A stretch of 38,975 nucleotides of DNA from an uncultured Pirellula sp. (GCA_903892355.1 CAITIE010000152.1:1-38975); one strand, 5' to 3'. Shown: positions 9,501 to 17,799, counted from the first letter of the stretch. Program-made: numbers and translations. Notes: generated by a model from the letters alone, not told the origin.

Positions 9501-10838
9501 TTCGTGCGTCGGTATTTGGCCAGTGCGATGACCCGATTGGCCCCCGACCAAGCGTGGGTGTTAGGCTCGAAGCTGGCACTGCAACCCGAAAACGAAGTCG
9601 ACCGAGATTTGCCGGTGATGATTTGGCAAGGTCTCGCTTCACACTGGGATGGAAACGAGGCTCGCGCCCTGGAGTTAGCGCAAAAGACCGAGCTTCCCGT
9701 GGTTCGCGACTCGATCCTTTGGTTCGCGGCAAAGAACTCGCAAGATGGGCGCGAGAAAATCGCGGCAGCAATCGCATCCGCGGAACCGTCAGAACAGAAG
9801 AAACTCTTGGAGCTTTTCGAATACGCCCTCCGGGGAACGCGGGTTGCCGAGGCACCTCGAAACTGGGAGGCGATCGCGGATTCCGTGTACCAGTCCTCCG
9901 ATATGGAACTTCGACGTGCCGCTGAGCAAATCGGGGCGCAGCTTTTGGATCGAGCGCTCTTCGATCGCATGCGAAAACAATTGCGATCTTCCGAATCGAT
10001 CCCGCAAAAACTCCATGCGCTATCGCTGTTGGCCTTCGACAACCAACCGGACAATGTGCAGCTCCTCCTCGATCAACTGGATCGCCCCGAGTTGGCGATC
10101 AAGGCGCTACCGCTTCTTCGGCAATACGATTCGGAGCGGATCGGGCAATCCGTTCTCGGAAGGTTAAGCGAATGGAATGGAGACCTTTCTGCGGCGGCTA
10201 TGGAATTGCTATCAAGTCGTGCCGTTTGGGCGAGCCAGTTGCTCGATGCGATTGAACATGAGCAATTGGACAAAGATCGATTGACGGCCTTTTACGCTCG
10301 GCAGATCTCCCAATTGGCAGACTCCAAGCTTTCGGAGACGTTGACCAAGGTGTGGGGACAAGTCCGTCCGAGTTCGGAACAATTGCGCGATGAGATCCGA
10401 AAAACCGCGCAAGCGTACAAGGCGGCGCCGCTTTGGGCATACGATGGAAACGCCGGTAAAGCGCATTTCCAAAAGCTGTGCGCATCGTGCCACTCCCTGG
10501 AGAAGGGTGCCGTCGAGTTCGCACCCAAGCTTCAAGGAACCGGTGCCAAAGGGGCGGATTATGCAATTGAAAACGTTATCGATCCCAACGCGGTCATCGG
10601 ACGAGACTACCAAGCTCGTGTGATTCGAACGAATGATGGTCAAGTCATCACCGGGCTCGTGGTGCGAGAGAGCGACGCCTCGATCGAAATCCGGACGACT
10701 ACCGATACCTTGCTGATCGACAAAGACTCGATGGAGGAAATACGGGTTTCCGAGAACTCGTTCATGCCTGTGGGATTGCTGGAGACACTCGATGAACGGC
10801 AGAGGATCGAACTGTTGAAGTACGTCCTGTCCCTTTGA
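6528..10838 (+). CDS. DUF1080 / PVC-type propeller / HEAT / CxxCH haem-binding multidomain secreted protein
   Basis: A 1,436-residue exported protein. Signal peptide at about 1-41 (cleavage near SVHA-EG). DUF1080 (3-keto-disaccharide hydrolase family, a concanavalin-like fold) at about 47-247, beginning LFDGVSLEGWEGD. A second beta-sandwich-like segment at about 250-445. A planctomycete membrane-bound-dehydrogenase-type propeller at about 490-862 (DSRGRLWVVEGHSYP; LGPDGAVYMTDWYDP). Alpha-helical HEAT-like repeats at about 880-1290. A C-terminal PVC-type haem-binding domain with CASCH at 1318-1322 and a late Met in the NSFMPVGLL segment that could be the distal ligand. It probably acts in the periplasm on carbohydrate with electron transfer through haem c; this is inferred from the domains. 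The ATG start is chosen for the signal peptide; no Shine-Dalgarno is close. The gene appears monocistronic. Confidence 0.9.
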   Translation: MQNNRSRQAACKPWLSAASLLIATCSTAAMLVSFSRSVHAEGTEKGKQLFDGVSLEGWEGDPTHWSVESGAIVGSIPRGETLNKNTWLVYRGGELGDFELNLKFRLTGLPAANSGIQIRCQVENVDHVSGYQADLDMGSTWLGRIYDEHGRALLVERGVRVHIAPDGKRRQQTFAPLHQFPVLVRENQWNDYRIVAIGEQIDVYVNGSLFSSLWDQQAGERDLSGSLALQLHSGPETRIEFKDLWLETLQASDSDRLIAMDFGNDEAVPAKEQEGWIPTDAQGKTLNLGFEAGSLDGWQSTGTAFRGQPVKLDGISQRWPGQVSNKVGDYFIGGYELEKDAGVGTLQSPWFRVSHPYAGFLLSGGEAVSTRVEILRYQSETEPPVVHVQAVGNNREQMRRVAIDLRAIQNAMIAVRLVDENAGGWGHLNFDDFRFYDAPPVTIEPDISKRTTFNAILHMLRPNEVESHSTFDAEQDQRAARKTLESMFVPPGFSVDAIASEPRVHQPIAFAWDSRGRLWVVEGHSYPQKRPAGEGLDRIVILEDTDANGSFESRQVFMEGLNLASGIEVGYGGVWIGAAPELLFIPDRNGDDRPDSEPVVLLDGFGYGDTHETLNSFVWGPDGWLYGTQGVFNTSSIGKPYAESNDRKYLAAGVWRYHPTRNVFEVFAHGGSNPWGLDYDMHGQLFMTHCRSYWGRGGTTHVMLGGHYWNQVNGGYAPFISSNGLRNHPHLQNFLLASARYDSGEGGAGKPGTGDVYGGHSHVGTMIYLGDNWPSEYRNHLLTHNLHGHQLNHQINRREVGGYNSIHAGKDLLFCSDPQFIGVDLMLGPDGAVYMTDWYDPRLCHNPNVEQWDRGNGRIYRMKYDANYKPAHVDYRRASDRELVAAQQHPNDWHARAARLELASRYAANTLPGEIVAALQNAATASDSDHDRLRAIWTLMATRSFSLDFGKQLLREPNEYVRAWAVQALTEQPSDASASMVIELAESEPSLFVRRYLASAMTRLAPDQAWVLGSKLALQPENEVDRDLPVMIWQGLASHWDGNEARALELAQKTELPVVRDSILWFAAKNSQDGREKIAAAIASAEPSEQKKLLELFEYALRGTRVAEAPRNWEAIADSVYQSSDMELRRAAEQIGAQLLDRALFDRMRKQLRSSESIPQKLHALSLLAFDNQPDNVQLLLDQLDRPELAIKALPLLRQYDSERIGQSVLGRLSEWNGDLSAAAMELLSSRAVWASQLLDAIEHEQLDKDRLTAFYARQISQLADSKLSETLTKVWGQVRPSSEQLRDEIRKTAQAYKAAPLWAYDGNAGKAHFQKLCASCHSLEKGAVEFAPKLQGTGAKGADYAIENVIDPNAVIGRDYQARVIRTNDGQVITGLVVRESDASIEIRTTTDTLLIDKDSMEEIRVSENSFMPVGLLETLDERQRIELLKYVLSL

Positions 10839-11209
10839 TTCAGCAACTTTTTCGCCGAATCCAGCAGGGATTTTTCCATCGATGGGTTGCTTCTCACAAG
10901 CTTTGAAGTTGCCTAAACCCCACAAAATCCCAAGAGAAAGTAGGCGTTAAAGCCGACCACGCCCGTTTATAGCCCGCCTTCTGCGTATCTTGTTAAGACT
11001 GTTTTTTCTACTTGGCTTGAATCCGTATTGACCCGTCTTTCGTGAACTAGCTATCCTCCGACCCGACCAAGGCAAGTTCGGCAAACTCGGCTGGCCTGGT
11101 TGGAGTCGCAGGATACACCGATCGAGTCCGTTTGGGCGATGCGTCAGGCACAATGCTGATGCGGCTGGCTCGCACGGTTATGAACATTCAACAAGGATGG
11201 TTGAGTTCC
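10839..11209. other. Intergenic region upstream of HTH-receiver gene
   Basis: 371 bp. The ORF that opens at 11132 is just an in-frame extension of the regulator at 11210. I see no clear terminator after the DUF1080 gene. A possible promoter at 11028-11057 is listed separately. Otherwise nothing. Confidence 0.5.
11028..11057 (+). promoter_or_regulatory. Possible sigma70-type promoter of the HTH-receiver gene
   Basis: TTGACC at 11028-11033 and TATCCT at 11052-11057, separated by 18 bp, lie about 150 bp upstream of the ATG at 11210. The -35 box is a good match and the -10 box keeps four of six consensus bases. It is a visual match only. Confidence 0.3.
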
Positions 11210-11803
11210 ATGTCCAATACAAAAACAGTCTTTACGACCGGCGAGGCTGCCAAGATCTGCAAGGTCAGCCAACAAACGATCATTCGTTGCTTTGACAATG
11301 GTTCGCTGAAAGGATTCCGCGTACCTGGAAGCCGTTTTCGACGGATTCCGCGAGACCAACTGTTCGTCTTCATGAAAGACAACGGCATTCCGACCGATGC
11401 GCTTGAAAGCGGCAAAAAGAAGCTGTTGATCGTTGACGACGATCAAGACCTCGTAGACTTGATGCGAGATACGTTCGAACGCGATGGCCGCTTCGATATC
11501 CGTACCGCCAACAATGGCTTCGATGCTGGAATGCAAGTCAAAGAGTTTCGGCCAGATTTGGTCGTTCTCGATGTGATGCTGCCCGACATCAACGGTCGCG
11601 AAGTTTGCCAACGTGTTCGATCGGATCGGACCATGGACTCCGTCAAGATCCTATGCATCTCGGGGATGGTTGACGCGGACAAGATCGCGGATCTGCGTAT
11701 GGCCGGTGCGAACGATTTCATGCAAAAACCGTTCACCACCGATCGGCTCCTCGAGCGAGTATGCGACCAGCTCGAAATCGATCGTCCCGTTTCGGTGATG
11801 TAG
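11210..11803 (+). CDS. Excisionase/MerR-type HTH fused to a receiver domain
   Basis: A 197-residue cytoplasmic regulator in reversed order: an excisionase-like helix-turn-helix at about 6-55 (FTTGEAAKICKVSQQTI and a wing RVPGSRFRRIPRDQL) followed by a CheY-type receiver at about 70-190. The receiver has the acidic cluster VDDD at 75-78, the phosphoacceptor Asp121 in VVLDVMLPD, Ser151 at the switch Ser/Thr position, and Lys173 in QKPF, so it should be phosphorylatable. The ATG at 11210 follows AAGGA by 12 nt; the ATGs at 11132, 11153, 11159 and 11180 would add residues outside the HTH fold. No histidine kinase is adjacent. A strong terminator follows, so it is its own transcription unit. Targets unknown. 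Confidence 0.85.
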   Translation: MSNTKTVFTTGEAAKICKVSQQTIIRCFDNGSLKGFRVPGSRFRRIPRDQLFVFMKDNGIPTDALESGKKKLLIVDDDQDLVDLMRDTFERDGRFDIRTANNGFDAGMQVKEFRPDLVVLDVMLPDINGREVCQRVRSDRTMDSVKILCISGMVDADKIADLRMAGANDFMQKPFTTDRLLERVCDQLEIDRPVSVM

Positions 11804-12194
11804 TATCCCGATCCTAAGAGCTCAAAAAAGCCGTCGGTCCTACCGGCGGCTTTTTGTATTCCTGGATCCGTAGGTACCGGAAACCGCGTTCGCCCCCTGG
11901 GATGCATTCATCCGGAGATCCATAAACGCAAAGGATCAAGCGGGTGAAGGGGTGGGCCCGGTTTCGACCCCTCTTGCGAGTCGCACCGGGGAGCCTGTTG
12001 CCTGAGCAGGGAAAGTTCGCCCGAAATCTTTTCCAAGGTTGCTTTAGATGCTGTGCTCGAGGCCTGCATAGATTCGCTGAAATGTGTAAACTGCCGATTC
12101 TTGGGCAGGGTGCGATTGGCACCCCTCAGGCGAGAGTCGGTTCCCTGCGGTGACTTTACTTTTTGTTTAATTTCACAATGGAAGTGAGTGTTCT
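11804..12194. other. Intergenic region between HTH-receiver gene and aqpZ
   Basis: 391 bp. It begins with the terminator at 11825-11855. A second hairpin-forming stretch lies at 11957-11990 (CCCGGT, then CGAC, paired with GTCG and ACCGGG) without a T-run; it could be in the aqpZ leader. No gene or named RNA is recognised. The AT-rich segment at about 12153-12178 is the likeliest place for the aqpZ promoter. Confidence 0.4.
11825..11855 (+). terminator. Rho-independent terminator of the HTH-receiver gene
   Basis: AAAAAGCCGTCGGT pairs with ACCGGCGGCTTTTT around a CCT loop, giving a 14-bp stem with a single G-U wobble and a T-run at 11851-11855. It lies about 22 bp after the stop codon at 11803. 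The A-run on the left arm means it could also work on the opposite strand. Confidence 0.9.
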
Positions 12195-12941
12195 ATGAAT
12201 ATTGCGAAACGATGTGCCGCCGAGGCGATTGGCACGTTTTGGCTTGTTTTTGGTGGATGTGGTAGCGCTGTGTTGGCGGCGACGTTTTACACGCAAGCCA
12301 ACTCCGTTCCGATCAATCTCGGTATTGGGTTACTCGGTGTTTCGTTTGCCTTTGGTTTGACGGTCATGACCATGGCGTATGCGATCGGCCATATCTCGGG
12401 TTGCCATTTGAATCCTGCGGTTACCATAGGGCTTTGCGTTGCAAAGCGATTCCCGACAAAGGATGTGGTGCCGTACATCATCGCTCAAGTCGTCGGTGCC
12501 CTTTTGGGTTCTGTCACGCTGTACTTTATCCTTCAAGGAAAAGATGGATTCGAGGGCATCGGTGATTTTGCAAGTAACGGATTCGACTCTCATTCGCCAG
12601 GCAAGTTCTCGCTCGCCTCGGCTTTGGTAGCCGAAGTTGTCTTGACCTTCTTCTTCTTGATGATCATTTTGGGAGCGACGGACAAACGAGCACCCGCTGG
12701 TTTCGCCCCGATTGCGATTGGACTGGGGTTAACCCTCATCCATTTGATCGGGATCCCTGTTACCAATCTCTCGGTCAATCCAGCTCGAAGCACCGGTCCT
12801 GCGGTTATGGTTGCGATCTTCTCAGGTGAGATGTGGGCTGTGACTCAACTCTGGCTGTTCTGGGTAGCTCCGATCCTCGGTGCTTTTCTGGCCGGCGTTG
12901 CATACCCTCAGATCGCTGAAGACGATCCGTATAAGTCTTAG
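12195..12941 (+). CDS. aqpZ: Aquaporin Z-type water channel
   Basis: A 248-residue inner-membrane channel of the MIP family with six predicted membrane spans and two half-helices. The N-terminus ([17 protein letters not shown]) closely follows E. coli AqpZ. The two NPA boxes are at 73-75 ([10 protein letters not shown]) and 195-197 ([10 protein letters not shown]). The aromatic/arginine filter positions align as Phe53, His183, Leu192 and Arg198; Phe, His and Arg are the water-selective set, but Leu replaces the usual Thr/Cys. The family conducts water passively during osmotic change. The ATG at 12195 follows GGAAG at 12180-12184 by 10 nt. A strong terminator follows, so it is monocistronic. 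Confidence 0.95.
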   Translation: MNIAKRCAAEAIGTFWLVFGGCGSAVLAATFYTQANSVPINLGIGLLGVSFAFGLTVMTMAYAIGHISGCHLNPAVTIGLCVAKRFPTKDVVPYIIAQVVGALLGSVTLYFILQGKDGFEGIGDFASNGFDSHSPGKFSLASALVAEVVLTFFFLMIILGATDKRAPAGFAPIAIGLGLTLIHLIGIPVTNLSVNPARSTGPAVMVAIFSGEMWAVTQLWLFWVAPILGAFLAGVAYPQIAEDDPYKS

Positions 12942-13003
12942 GCTTTTCATGCTTGGGGCGAGGGTTCTTATACCTCCGCGCTGACTTTTGATTGTTCCTT
13001 AGA

Positions 13004-13039
13004 AATCCCGGGTTCACCAAACGAATCCGGGGTTTTTTT
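13004..13039 (+). terminator. Rho-independent terminator of aqpZ
   Basis: AATCCCGGGTTC (13004-13015) pairs with GAATCCGGGGTT (13023-13034) through a 12-bp stem with two G-U wobbles and a 7-nt loop, followed by a seven-T run (13033-13039). It is about 60 bp after the aqpZ stop. Confidence 0.9.
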
Positions 13040-13069
13040 GTAGGTAGCGGTCGCACCCGATCCCATCCG

Positions 13070-13262
13070 GGATCCTTCGCAAGATCCACTACATACTCTT
13101 CGCGTTACTCTTTGCGCCTTCGCGTGAGATTGTTCTAAAGTTATGGGCCGGCTATCGCGCAGCCTTTCACGACAGGGACTGTCGTGCCACGATGGGTAGC
13201 AATGTAGAGCAGTTGTCCTCAACTGCTCTCGCCAGGAGCTAAAACGATCTAGTCCATCATCC
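13070..13262. repeat. REP-like repeat, copy A
   Basis: First of two near-identical units. It starts with a small inverted repeat at 13070-13087 (GGATC...GATCC), then a TTCGCG-rich stretch, then a 137-bp core (13126-13262). The core contains two strong hairpins: CACGACAG/CTGTCGTG with a 3-nt loop (13168-13186) and AGAGCAGTTG/CAACTGCTCT with a 4-nt loop (13206-13229). There is no coding content, and it lies between convergent genes. The hairpin content fits a chromosomal REP/BIME-like family. Confidence 0.85.
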
Positions 13263-13303
13263 ACCATGAAGTTGTTCGCTGCGCTCGTACAGGCTCACAG
13301 CAG

Positions 13304-13511
13304 GGATCTTTAGCAAGATCCACTACATACTACATACTCTTCCCGTTACTCTTCGCGTCTTCGCGCCTTCGCATGAGATTGTTCTAAAGTTATGGGCCGG
13401 ATATCGCGCAGCCTTTCACGACAGGGACTGTCGTGCCACGATGGGTAGCAATGTCGAGCAGTTGTCCTCAACTGCTCTCGCCAGGAGCTAAATCGATCAA
13501 GTCCATCATCC
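13304..13511. repeat. REP-like repeat, copy B
   Basis: Second unit, starting 234 bp after copy A. I count four mismatches over the 137-bp core (13375-13511 against 13126-13262), and none of them falls in a hairpin arm. The proximal part carries small extra duplications (a doubled TACTACATAC-type stretch and an extra TTCGCG unit). Confidence 0.85.
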
Positions 13512-13541
13512 CGCGCCTCTCCTCGTCATCAATAACAGCCA

Positions 13542-13564
13542 GGATCTTTAGCAAGATCCACTAC
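13542..13564. repeat. REP-like repeat, partial copy C overlapping a stop codon
   Basis: The leading inverted repeat GGATCTTTAGCAAGATCC plus ACTAC recurs a third time, 238 bp after copy B starts. The stop codon of the minus-strand ThuA-like gene (13561-13563) falls inside this copy, so the repeat abuts and slightly enters the coding region. Confidence 0.75.
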
Positions 13565-16500
13565 CTTTTCGCGTTTTCGTCGTTTTGCGTGCGATTGCTC
13601 ATCCTAGCGCCCAAAGTCACCAAATCATTAAACCGATCGATCGGTTCATCGGCAACCCATGCCATGCCTCGGAGTACGATCGTTCGAAAGATGGGATCAT
13701 CGAAGGTCCAGGAGTAATGTCCTGGGATACTGACCAAGACACGGCCGTTGCCCGGCTGATAGGTCCAAAGCTGCGGTTGCGGCGATCCGTCCTCGTCGCT
13801 GGTTGCCAAGAGATTGAACCCCTTGGGATCTCCGGTAAGTAGCCAGTAGCTTTCATCGAGTAGATCGAGTTCGCGGATATTCCTCATGATCGGGTGTTCT
13901 GTATCGCGCACTTGGAGCTTGAGCGGCCCATGCCGGAACTTGATCTTTCCTCCCCATGACGCGAGTCCAATCCGTTTCGAGAACTCGGAGACTTGGTCAT
14001 CCCCATTCACCGCCCAATGCAGGTAGACGGCACCGCCACCGCGTTGAAAGTAAGCATCCATCGCCTCAGCGCGCTTTGGACCCCAGCTCCCTTTTTGGAA
14101 GAAAACCAGCACGTCGGCGCTCTGCATTTGCTCCGGACTTGGAAACTCCCAAGCGACTTCGACTTCGGCTGCTTCAGCAGCGGTCAGTAGCTGGCCCCAT
14201 TGGGTGAGCCATGCGGGATAATCATGCTCGCTCGGTCCATGGTCTTTCGGACCCGCTACCAGAACAATCTTGATCGGTGCAGGGGGTGCGGAGGCCTTGA
14301 TGGATCCCGCGAGCACTTCAGCGACTTCCGAAACGGTTCGCATTTTGGGCGCAGCGATAGGGCCTTCTATCGGCATGTGCGGCGCCGGCTTCATCAAATA
14401 GGTCATCAAGTCTCGGATTTGATCTTTGCTCAATTTGTCAAGCAGTGCAGTCGGCATGATTGAGAGTTTCGAAGGAACCATTTCTGCGACGGAACTCTTC
14501 GAGATCTCGATCATCTTTCCGGTGTTGTCGCCGAGTAAGTAATTCTCGCCTCGGTCACGCACGACGCCCGTCAGTACCGTTCCATCGTCGAGTCGCAACT
14601 GGTGCCCAATGAACTCCGGATTGATCGCGTAACTCGGTTGTTCGATGTCGCGTAGGTTGGATGCATAGTCGCGGAAGCTGAGATTGGACAAGTCTGGGCC
14701 GATGAGTGGTGTCTCCCCGGAACCAGGAGCCGTATGGCACTTGGAACAGCCCAGTTCCTGACTATGAAAAAGTTTGCGGCCCTGGCCCCAATTGCCACCT
14801 TCCAATTGCGCGATCTCTGGCTCTTTCTCATTCGTTGTACTTGCATCGGCGTTTTCCTCTACCCATGGCAAACGAAAGCGGTTCAATGGAATGGGACGAG
14901 GAGTCGGCGACTCTGCCGTGAACATGCTGATGGCTGTTCCGATTGTTCCCGCATCCTTTTCGAACCGGACCTGAATCTTTGCGACAATCGAAGAATCGGA
15001 TTCCCTACATTGGAGTTCAAACGACCTTCTGTTGACGGATTCCTCTGCGGAATCAATGTCAATCACAAGTCGGCCTGGGTGATTATTTAGCGAGATTTCT
15101 TTCGTGGTACCCATTGGATCTAGGACGTCCAGCGTCAGCGTTACCACTTCCTGAGGCCACTCGTAATCGATCTTTGCCCCAGGTTGCACTTTGGGACGGA
15201 GTACATCGCGCAGGTCCAGGACGGACTCCAGTTCTAACTCGCCTGCATTCCGAATCGATTGCCAGAGCCGGTCGTGCTCAGCGCTGCCCCGAGTCATCTC
15301 CTTGGCGATATCAAGGTCCATGTGAGGGAGCCAACCGGTCCAGTTTGGCTCGTTCGCATCGGCTGGGATCCAGCGAGCGAGAACTCCATGTGTTCCGAAA
15401 TCGACTTCCATCTCTGCGCGTTGCATGATTCGGTTCGGATCCGATGATTTTTCGTCGGCCCGAGTGCTCGGCATGGAGATGGCATAATGGCCCAGCGATG
15501 ATTGCTTGGGGATTTGCAGGATCAACGTTCGTAAATCGTTGCTCACACCCACGCCCGCTATCGTCACTGAGCGACGGGGTGCCAATAATTGAGATTGGAC
15601 CACGGCGTAAGGTGGGATGAGATTTTCATAGCGGTCGCCAGCACGCACATAGGTGCCAAAATCGACGTGTAGGTTTTTGGCGACATCATTCCATCGGGTG
15701 AGATCCAGCGGGTTGTCAAATGCGATCCGAAGTTCAGTAGGGGAGTTTGCCCATGCCAATACCGGGTGAGGGACAGTTTCTGGGACCGCTCGGATCTTGA
15801 AAAGACTCCCTGTGCCTGCTGGTCCTGTGCCCCAGTCGGGAGGTCCGCTGTGGCAGGCGATGATGAGATCCCCCTTCGGAGTGACACAGGAATCGACGGT
15901 CAGCATCTGCAGGCACGCGATCAATTGCGATTGCGCAACGTAACCGTGCTCGGTAGATACCAGTTGCGTACGCCAAAGTTTGCCACGCGACTCTCCGCAT
16001 ACAATCGCATTATCCCCCCATAGCTCAGGCCCGAATCGTCCAGGATCGCTGGTCGGCTTGTTAAAGAACAATCCGCAGGTCGATTGGTGCTGAGGTCCGT
16101 AATCAAACACGGATGGTTCATCGAGCACTGTCGGATTGAAACTGGGATGCCTCGGCGGGAACCCGTAATGCTTGCCCCTTTCAATATGCAGCAACTCATC
16201 GAAAGGATTTCCGTTCGGCAGCCAAGTCGCACCTTCTTGATCGGTGCAGAACAGATCACCTTGTCTGTTGAATGCGATGCCGATCGGGAACCGCACACCG
16301 GAGCACACGGTTTCACGCACTGAAAAATCAGGGGAAACCCGTTGGATAGTTCCTCGTTCGCTATTCAGGTCGTAATGGCCTTTGCCCGAATCGTCGACGA
16401 GGTAGGCGTTGGCGTAATTGGTGGTTCCTAATCCAAAATAGAGCCAGCCATCCGGGCCGATCGCCAATCCGACCGCATCAACGTTTTGGACGATTTCCTC

Positions 16501-17799
16501 CCAGCCTTTTGCAACGATGATTTCTTCATCGGAAACATCGTCTCCGTTCTTATCGACAAAAAAGGAGACTTTGCCTTTGCTGGCGACGAACACGCCGCGG
16601 CCTCGAGGGTCGTTTTCCGTCGTTAACTGCATACCGATAGGCCCACGCAAGGAACCTTGGTTTTTGTAAAACAGGGTTGCAGTGTCCTCGAGATTGTCGC
16701 CGTCGGTATCGCGTACGACGTGGATGTCACCGTTGTAGCCGAGCGTGATGAGGGCACCATCATCTCGGATGAGGACATTGTTCACGTTGGTGATCTCGAT
16801 CGGGATTCGTCGCACTACGAACCCCGGTTGTAGCATTTGGACCACGGGTGGATTTTCATGCTTGATCAATGGTTCGCTCGCGATCGAAGGGGCCAATTGC
16901 GTTGCGATCGATTCGGCGAGCTTGGAATGTTTCTTTTGAAGCGATGCGTGTAGGGCTTGCGATTGCCCATTGGAAAGCGGGTTGTCGAACACGATGAACT
17001 CAGCGATATCGCAAGCGGTGTGGCCTCGCACCTGCTGCGCTCCGGGTCCGTTGGTATAAAAGCGAGCTCCGAGCGTCCACTCTGGGGTGGCAATGCTTTC
17101 GGCGGTCCATTCTCGATGACCTCGCTCTTCACCGTCGATCGCAACCACGATTTGGTTTGCGCTGTCATCCAACCGAATTTCGACGGTATGCAGCGTTGCC
17201 AACGGGAATGATTTATTGGATAGGTTTCGAGCGCCTGAAAACCCTTTTCCTTCAACGTTAAACGTATCCCATCGAAGGGACGGTCCGGGGCCTAAATCGA
17301 AATTGATTCCAGAAGTGTAATCGCGTTCGTTGGGGGCATTGGTGGCGAAGATGCCTTTGAAGTCACCTGGGTTGGCATGCGGCGCAACGACGATCCAGAT
17401 CGAACCTTTTGACATCGAGGGAATCGACGAGGCGAACCGCAAGGCATCGTCGACACCATCGAAGCGTACACTGCTGTATCCATCTCCGGTGATGAATCGT
17501 GGCTGACCGTCGCTCGATGCGGCGATAAAGTCAGCTCGATTGCCTGAAGCATCGAACCATCGCTCGATGGGATCCCCGTCCTTGAGTGGGGCTAAGCCCG
17601 ATTTCTCACGGAGTGGATTCAGTTGGCTCGCATCGAGGTGGATGCGGGGCGTGATTCCAGCAACCGCTTCTTGGGAAACCCCTGTTTGACAGTTGACCGA
17701 GACGAGGAGAGCGAAGCATAGGGCGGCCTGGGCAAAATCAAGTCCGCGGATGGTGAACTGCAGCATGGCAACAACCGATGATTGGGGGGCAATGGACAC
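13561..17799 (-). CDS. LamG-like / PVC-type propeller / CxxCH haem-binding / ThuA-like multidomain secreted protein
   Basis: A protein of up to 1,412 residues. A signal peptide is followed by a concanavalin-type LamG-like domain (about 50-290), a planctomycete dehydrogenase-type beta-propeller (about 315-700: DGALITLGYNGDIHVVRDTD; IGPDGWLYFGLGT), a beta-rich middle, the PVC-type haem-binding domain with CSKCH at 1018-1022, and a C-terminal ThuA-like class-I amidotransferase-fold domain (about 1176-1386: VLVAGPKDHGPSEHDYPAW; GGGAVYLHWAVNG; SIPGHYSWTFDDP). ThuA family members are linked to trehalose use and keto-sugar chemistry. The first in-frame start is GTG at 17799; the ATG at 17766 gives a cleaner signal peptide. 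Neither has a Shine-Dalgarno. Its stop lies inside a REP-like repeat. Confidence 0.88.
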   Translation of the reverse strand: MSIAPQSSVVAMLQFTIRGLDFAQAALCFALLVSVNCQTGVSQEAVAGITPRIHLDASQLNPLREKSGLAPLKDGDPIERWFDASGNRADFIAASSDGQPRFITGDGYSSVRFDGVDDALRFASSIPSMSKGSIWIVVAPHANPGDFKGIFATNAPNERDYTSGINFDLGPGPSLRWDTFNVEGKGFSGARNLSNKSFPLATLHTVEIRLDDSANQIVVAIDGEERGHREWTAESIATPEWTLGARFYTNGPGAQQVRGHTACDIAEFIVFDNPLSNGQSQALHASLQKKHSKLAESIATQLAPSIASEPLIKHENPPVVQMLQPGFVVRRIPIEITNVNNVLIRDDGALITLGYNGDIHVVRDTDGDNLEDTATLFYKNQGSLRGPIGMQLTTENDPRGRGVFVASKGKVSFFVDKNGDDVSDEEIIVAKGWEEIVQNVDAVGLAIGPDGWLYFGLGTTNYANAYLVDDSGKGHYDLNSERGTIQRVSPDFSVRETVCSGVRFPIGIAFNRQGDLFCTDQEGATWLPNGNPFDELLHIERGKHYGFPPRHPSFNPTVLDEPSVFDYGPQHQSTCGLFFNKPTSDPGRFGPELWGDNAIVCGESRGKLWRTQLVSTEHGYVAQSQLIACLQMLTVDSCVTPKGDLIIACHSGPPDWGTGPAGTGSLFKIRAVPETVPHPVLAWANSPTELRIAFDNPLDLTRWNDVAKNLHVDFGTYVRAGDRYENLIPPYAVVQSQLLAPRRSVTIAGVGVSNDLRTLILQIPKQSSLGHYAISMPSTRADEKSSDPNRIMQRAEMEVDFGTHGVLARWIPADANEPNWTGWLPHMDLDIAKEMTRGSAEHDRLWQSIRNAGELELESVLDLRDVLRPKVQPGAKIDYEWPQEVVTLTLDVLDPMGTTKEISLNNHPGRLVIDIDSAEESVNRRSFELQCRESDSSIVAKIQVRFEKDAGTIGTAISMFTAESPTPRPIPLNRFRLPWVEENADASTTNEKEPEIAQLEGGNWGQGRKLFHSQELGCSKCHTAPGSGETPLIGPDLSNLSFRDYASNLRDIEQPSYAINPEFIGHQLRLDDGTVLTGVVRDRGENYLLGDNTGKMIEISKSSVAEMVPSKLSIMPTALLDKLSKDQIRDLMTYLMKPAPHMPIEGPIAAPKMRTVSEVAEVLAGSIKASAPPAPIKIVLVAGPKDHGPSEHDYPAWLTQWGQLLTAAEAAEVEVAWEFPSPEQMQSADVLVFFQKGSWGPKRAEAMDAYFQRGGGAVYLHWAVNGDDQVSEFSKRIGLASWGGKIKFRHGPLKLQVRDTEHPIMRNIRELDLLDESYWLLTGDPKGFNLLATSDEDGSPQPQLWTYQPGNGRVLVSIPGHYSWTFDDPIFRTIVLRGMAWVADEPIDRFNDLVTLGARMSNRTQNDENAKR

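Noticed and set aside
9425-10054. 209-residue minus-strand ORF inside the DUF1080 giant gene
   Set aside because: Ser/Arg/Ala-rich shadow of the HEAT-repeat region; no start signal or homology.
10212-10925. 237-residue minus-strand ORF overlapping the end of the DUF1080 gene
   Set aside because: Antisense to the conserved haem-binding domain; no recognisable domain.
11957-11990. Possible riboswitch or tmRNA-like element upstream of aqpZ
   Set aside because: Only a single hairpin and a GGTTTCGAC-like string are present; no conserved architecture supports a named RNA.
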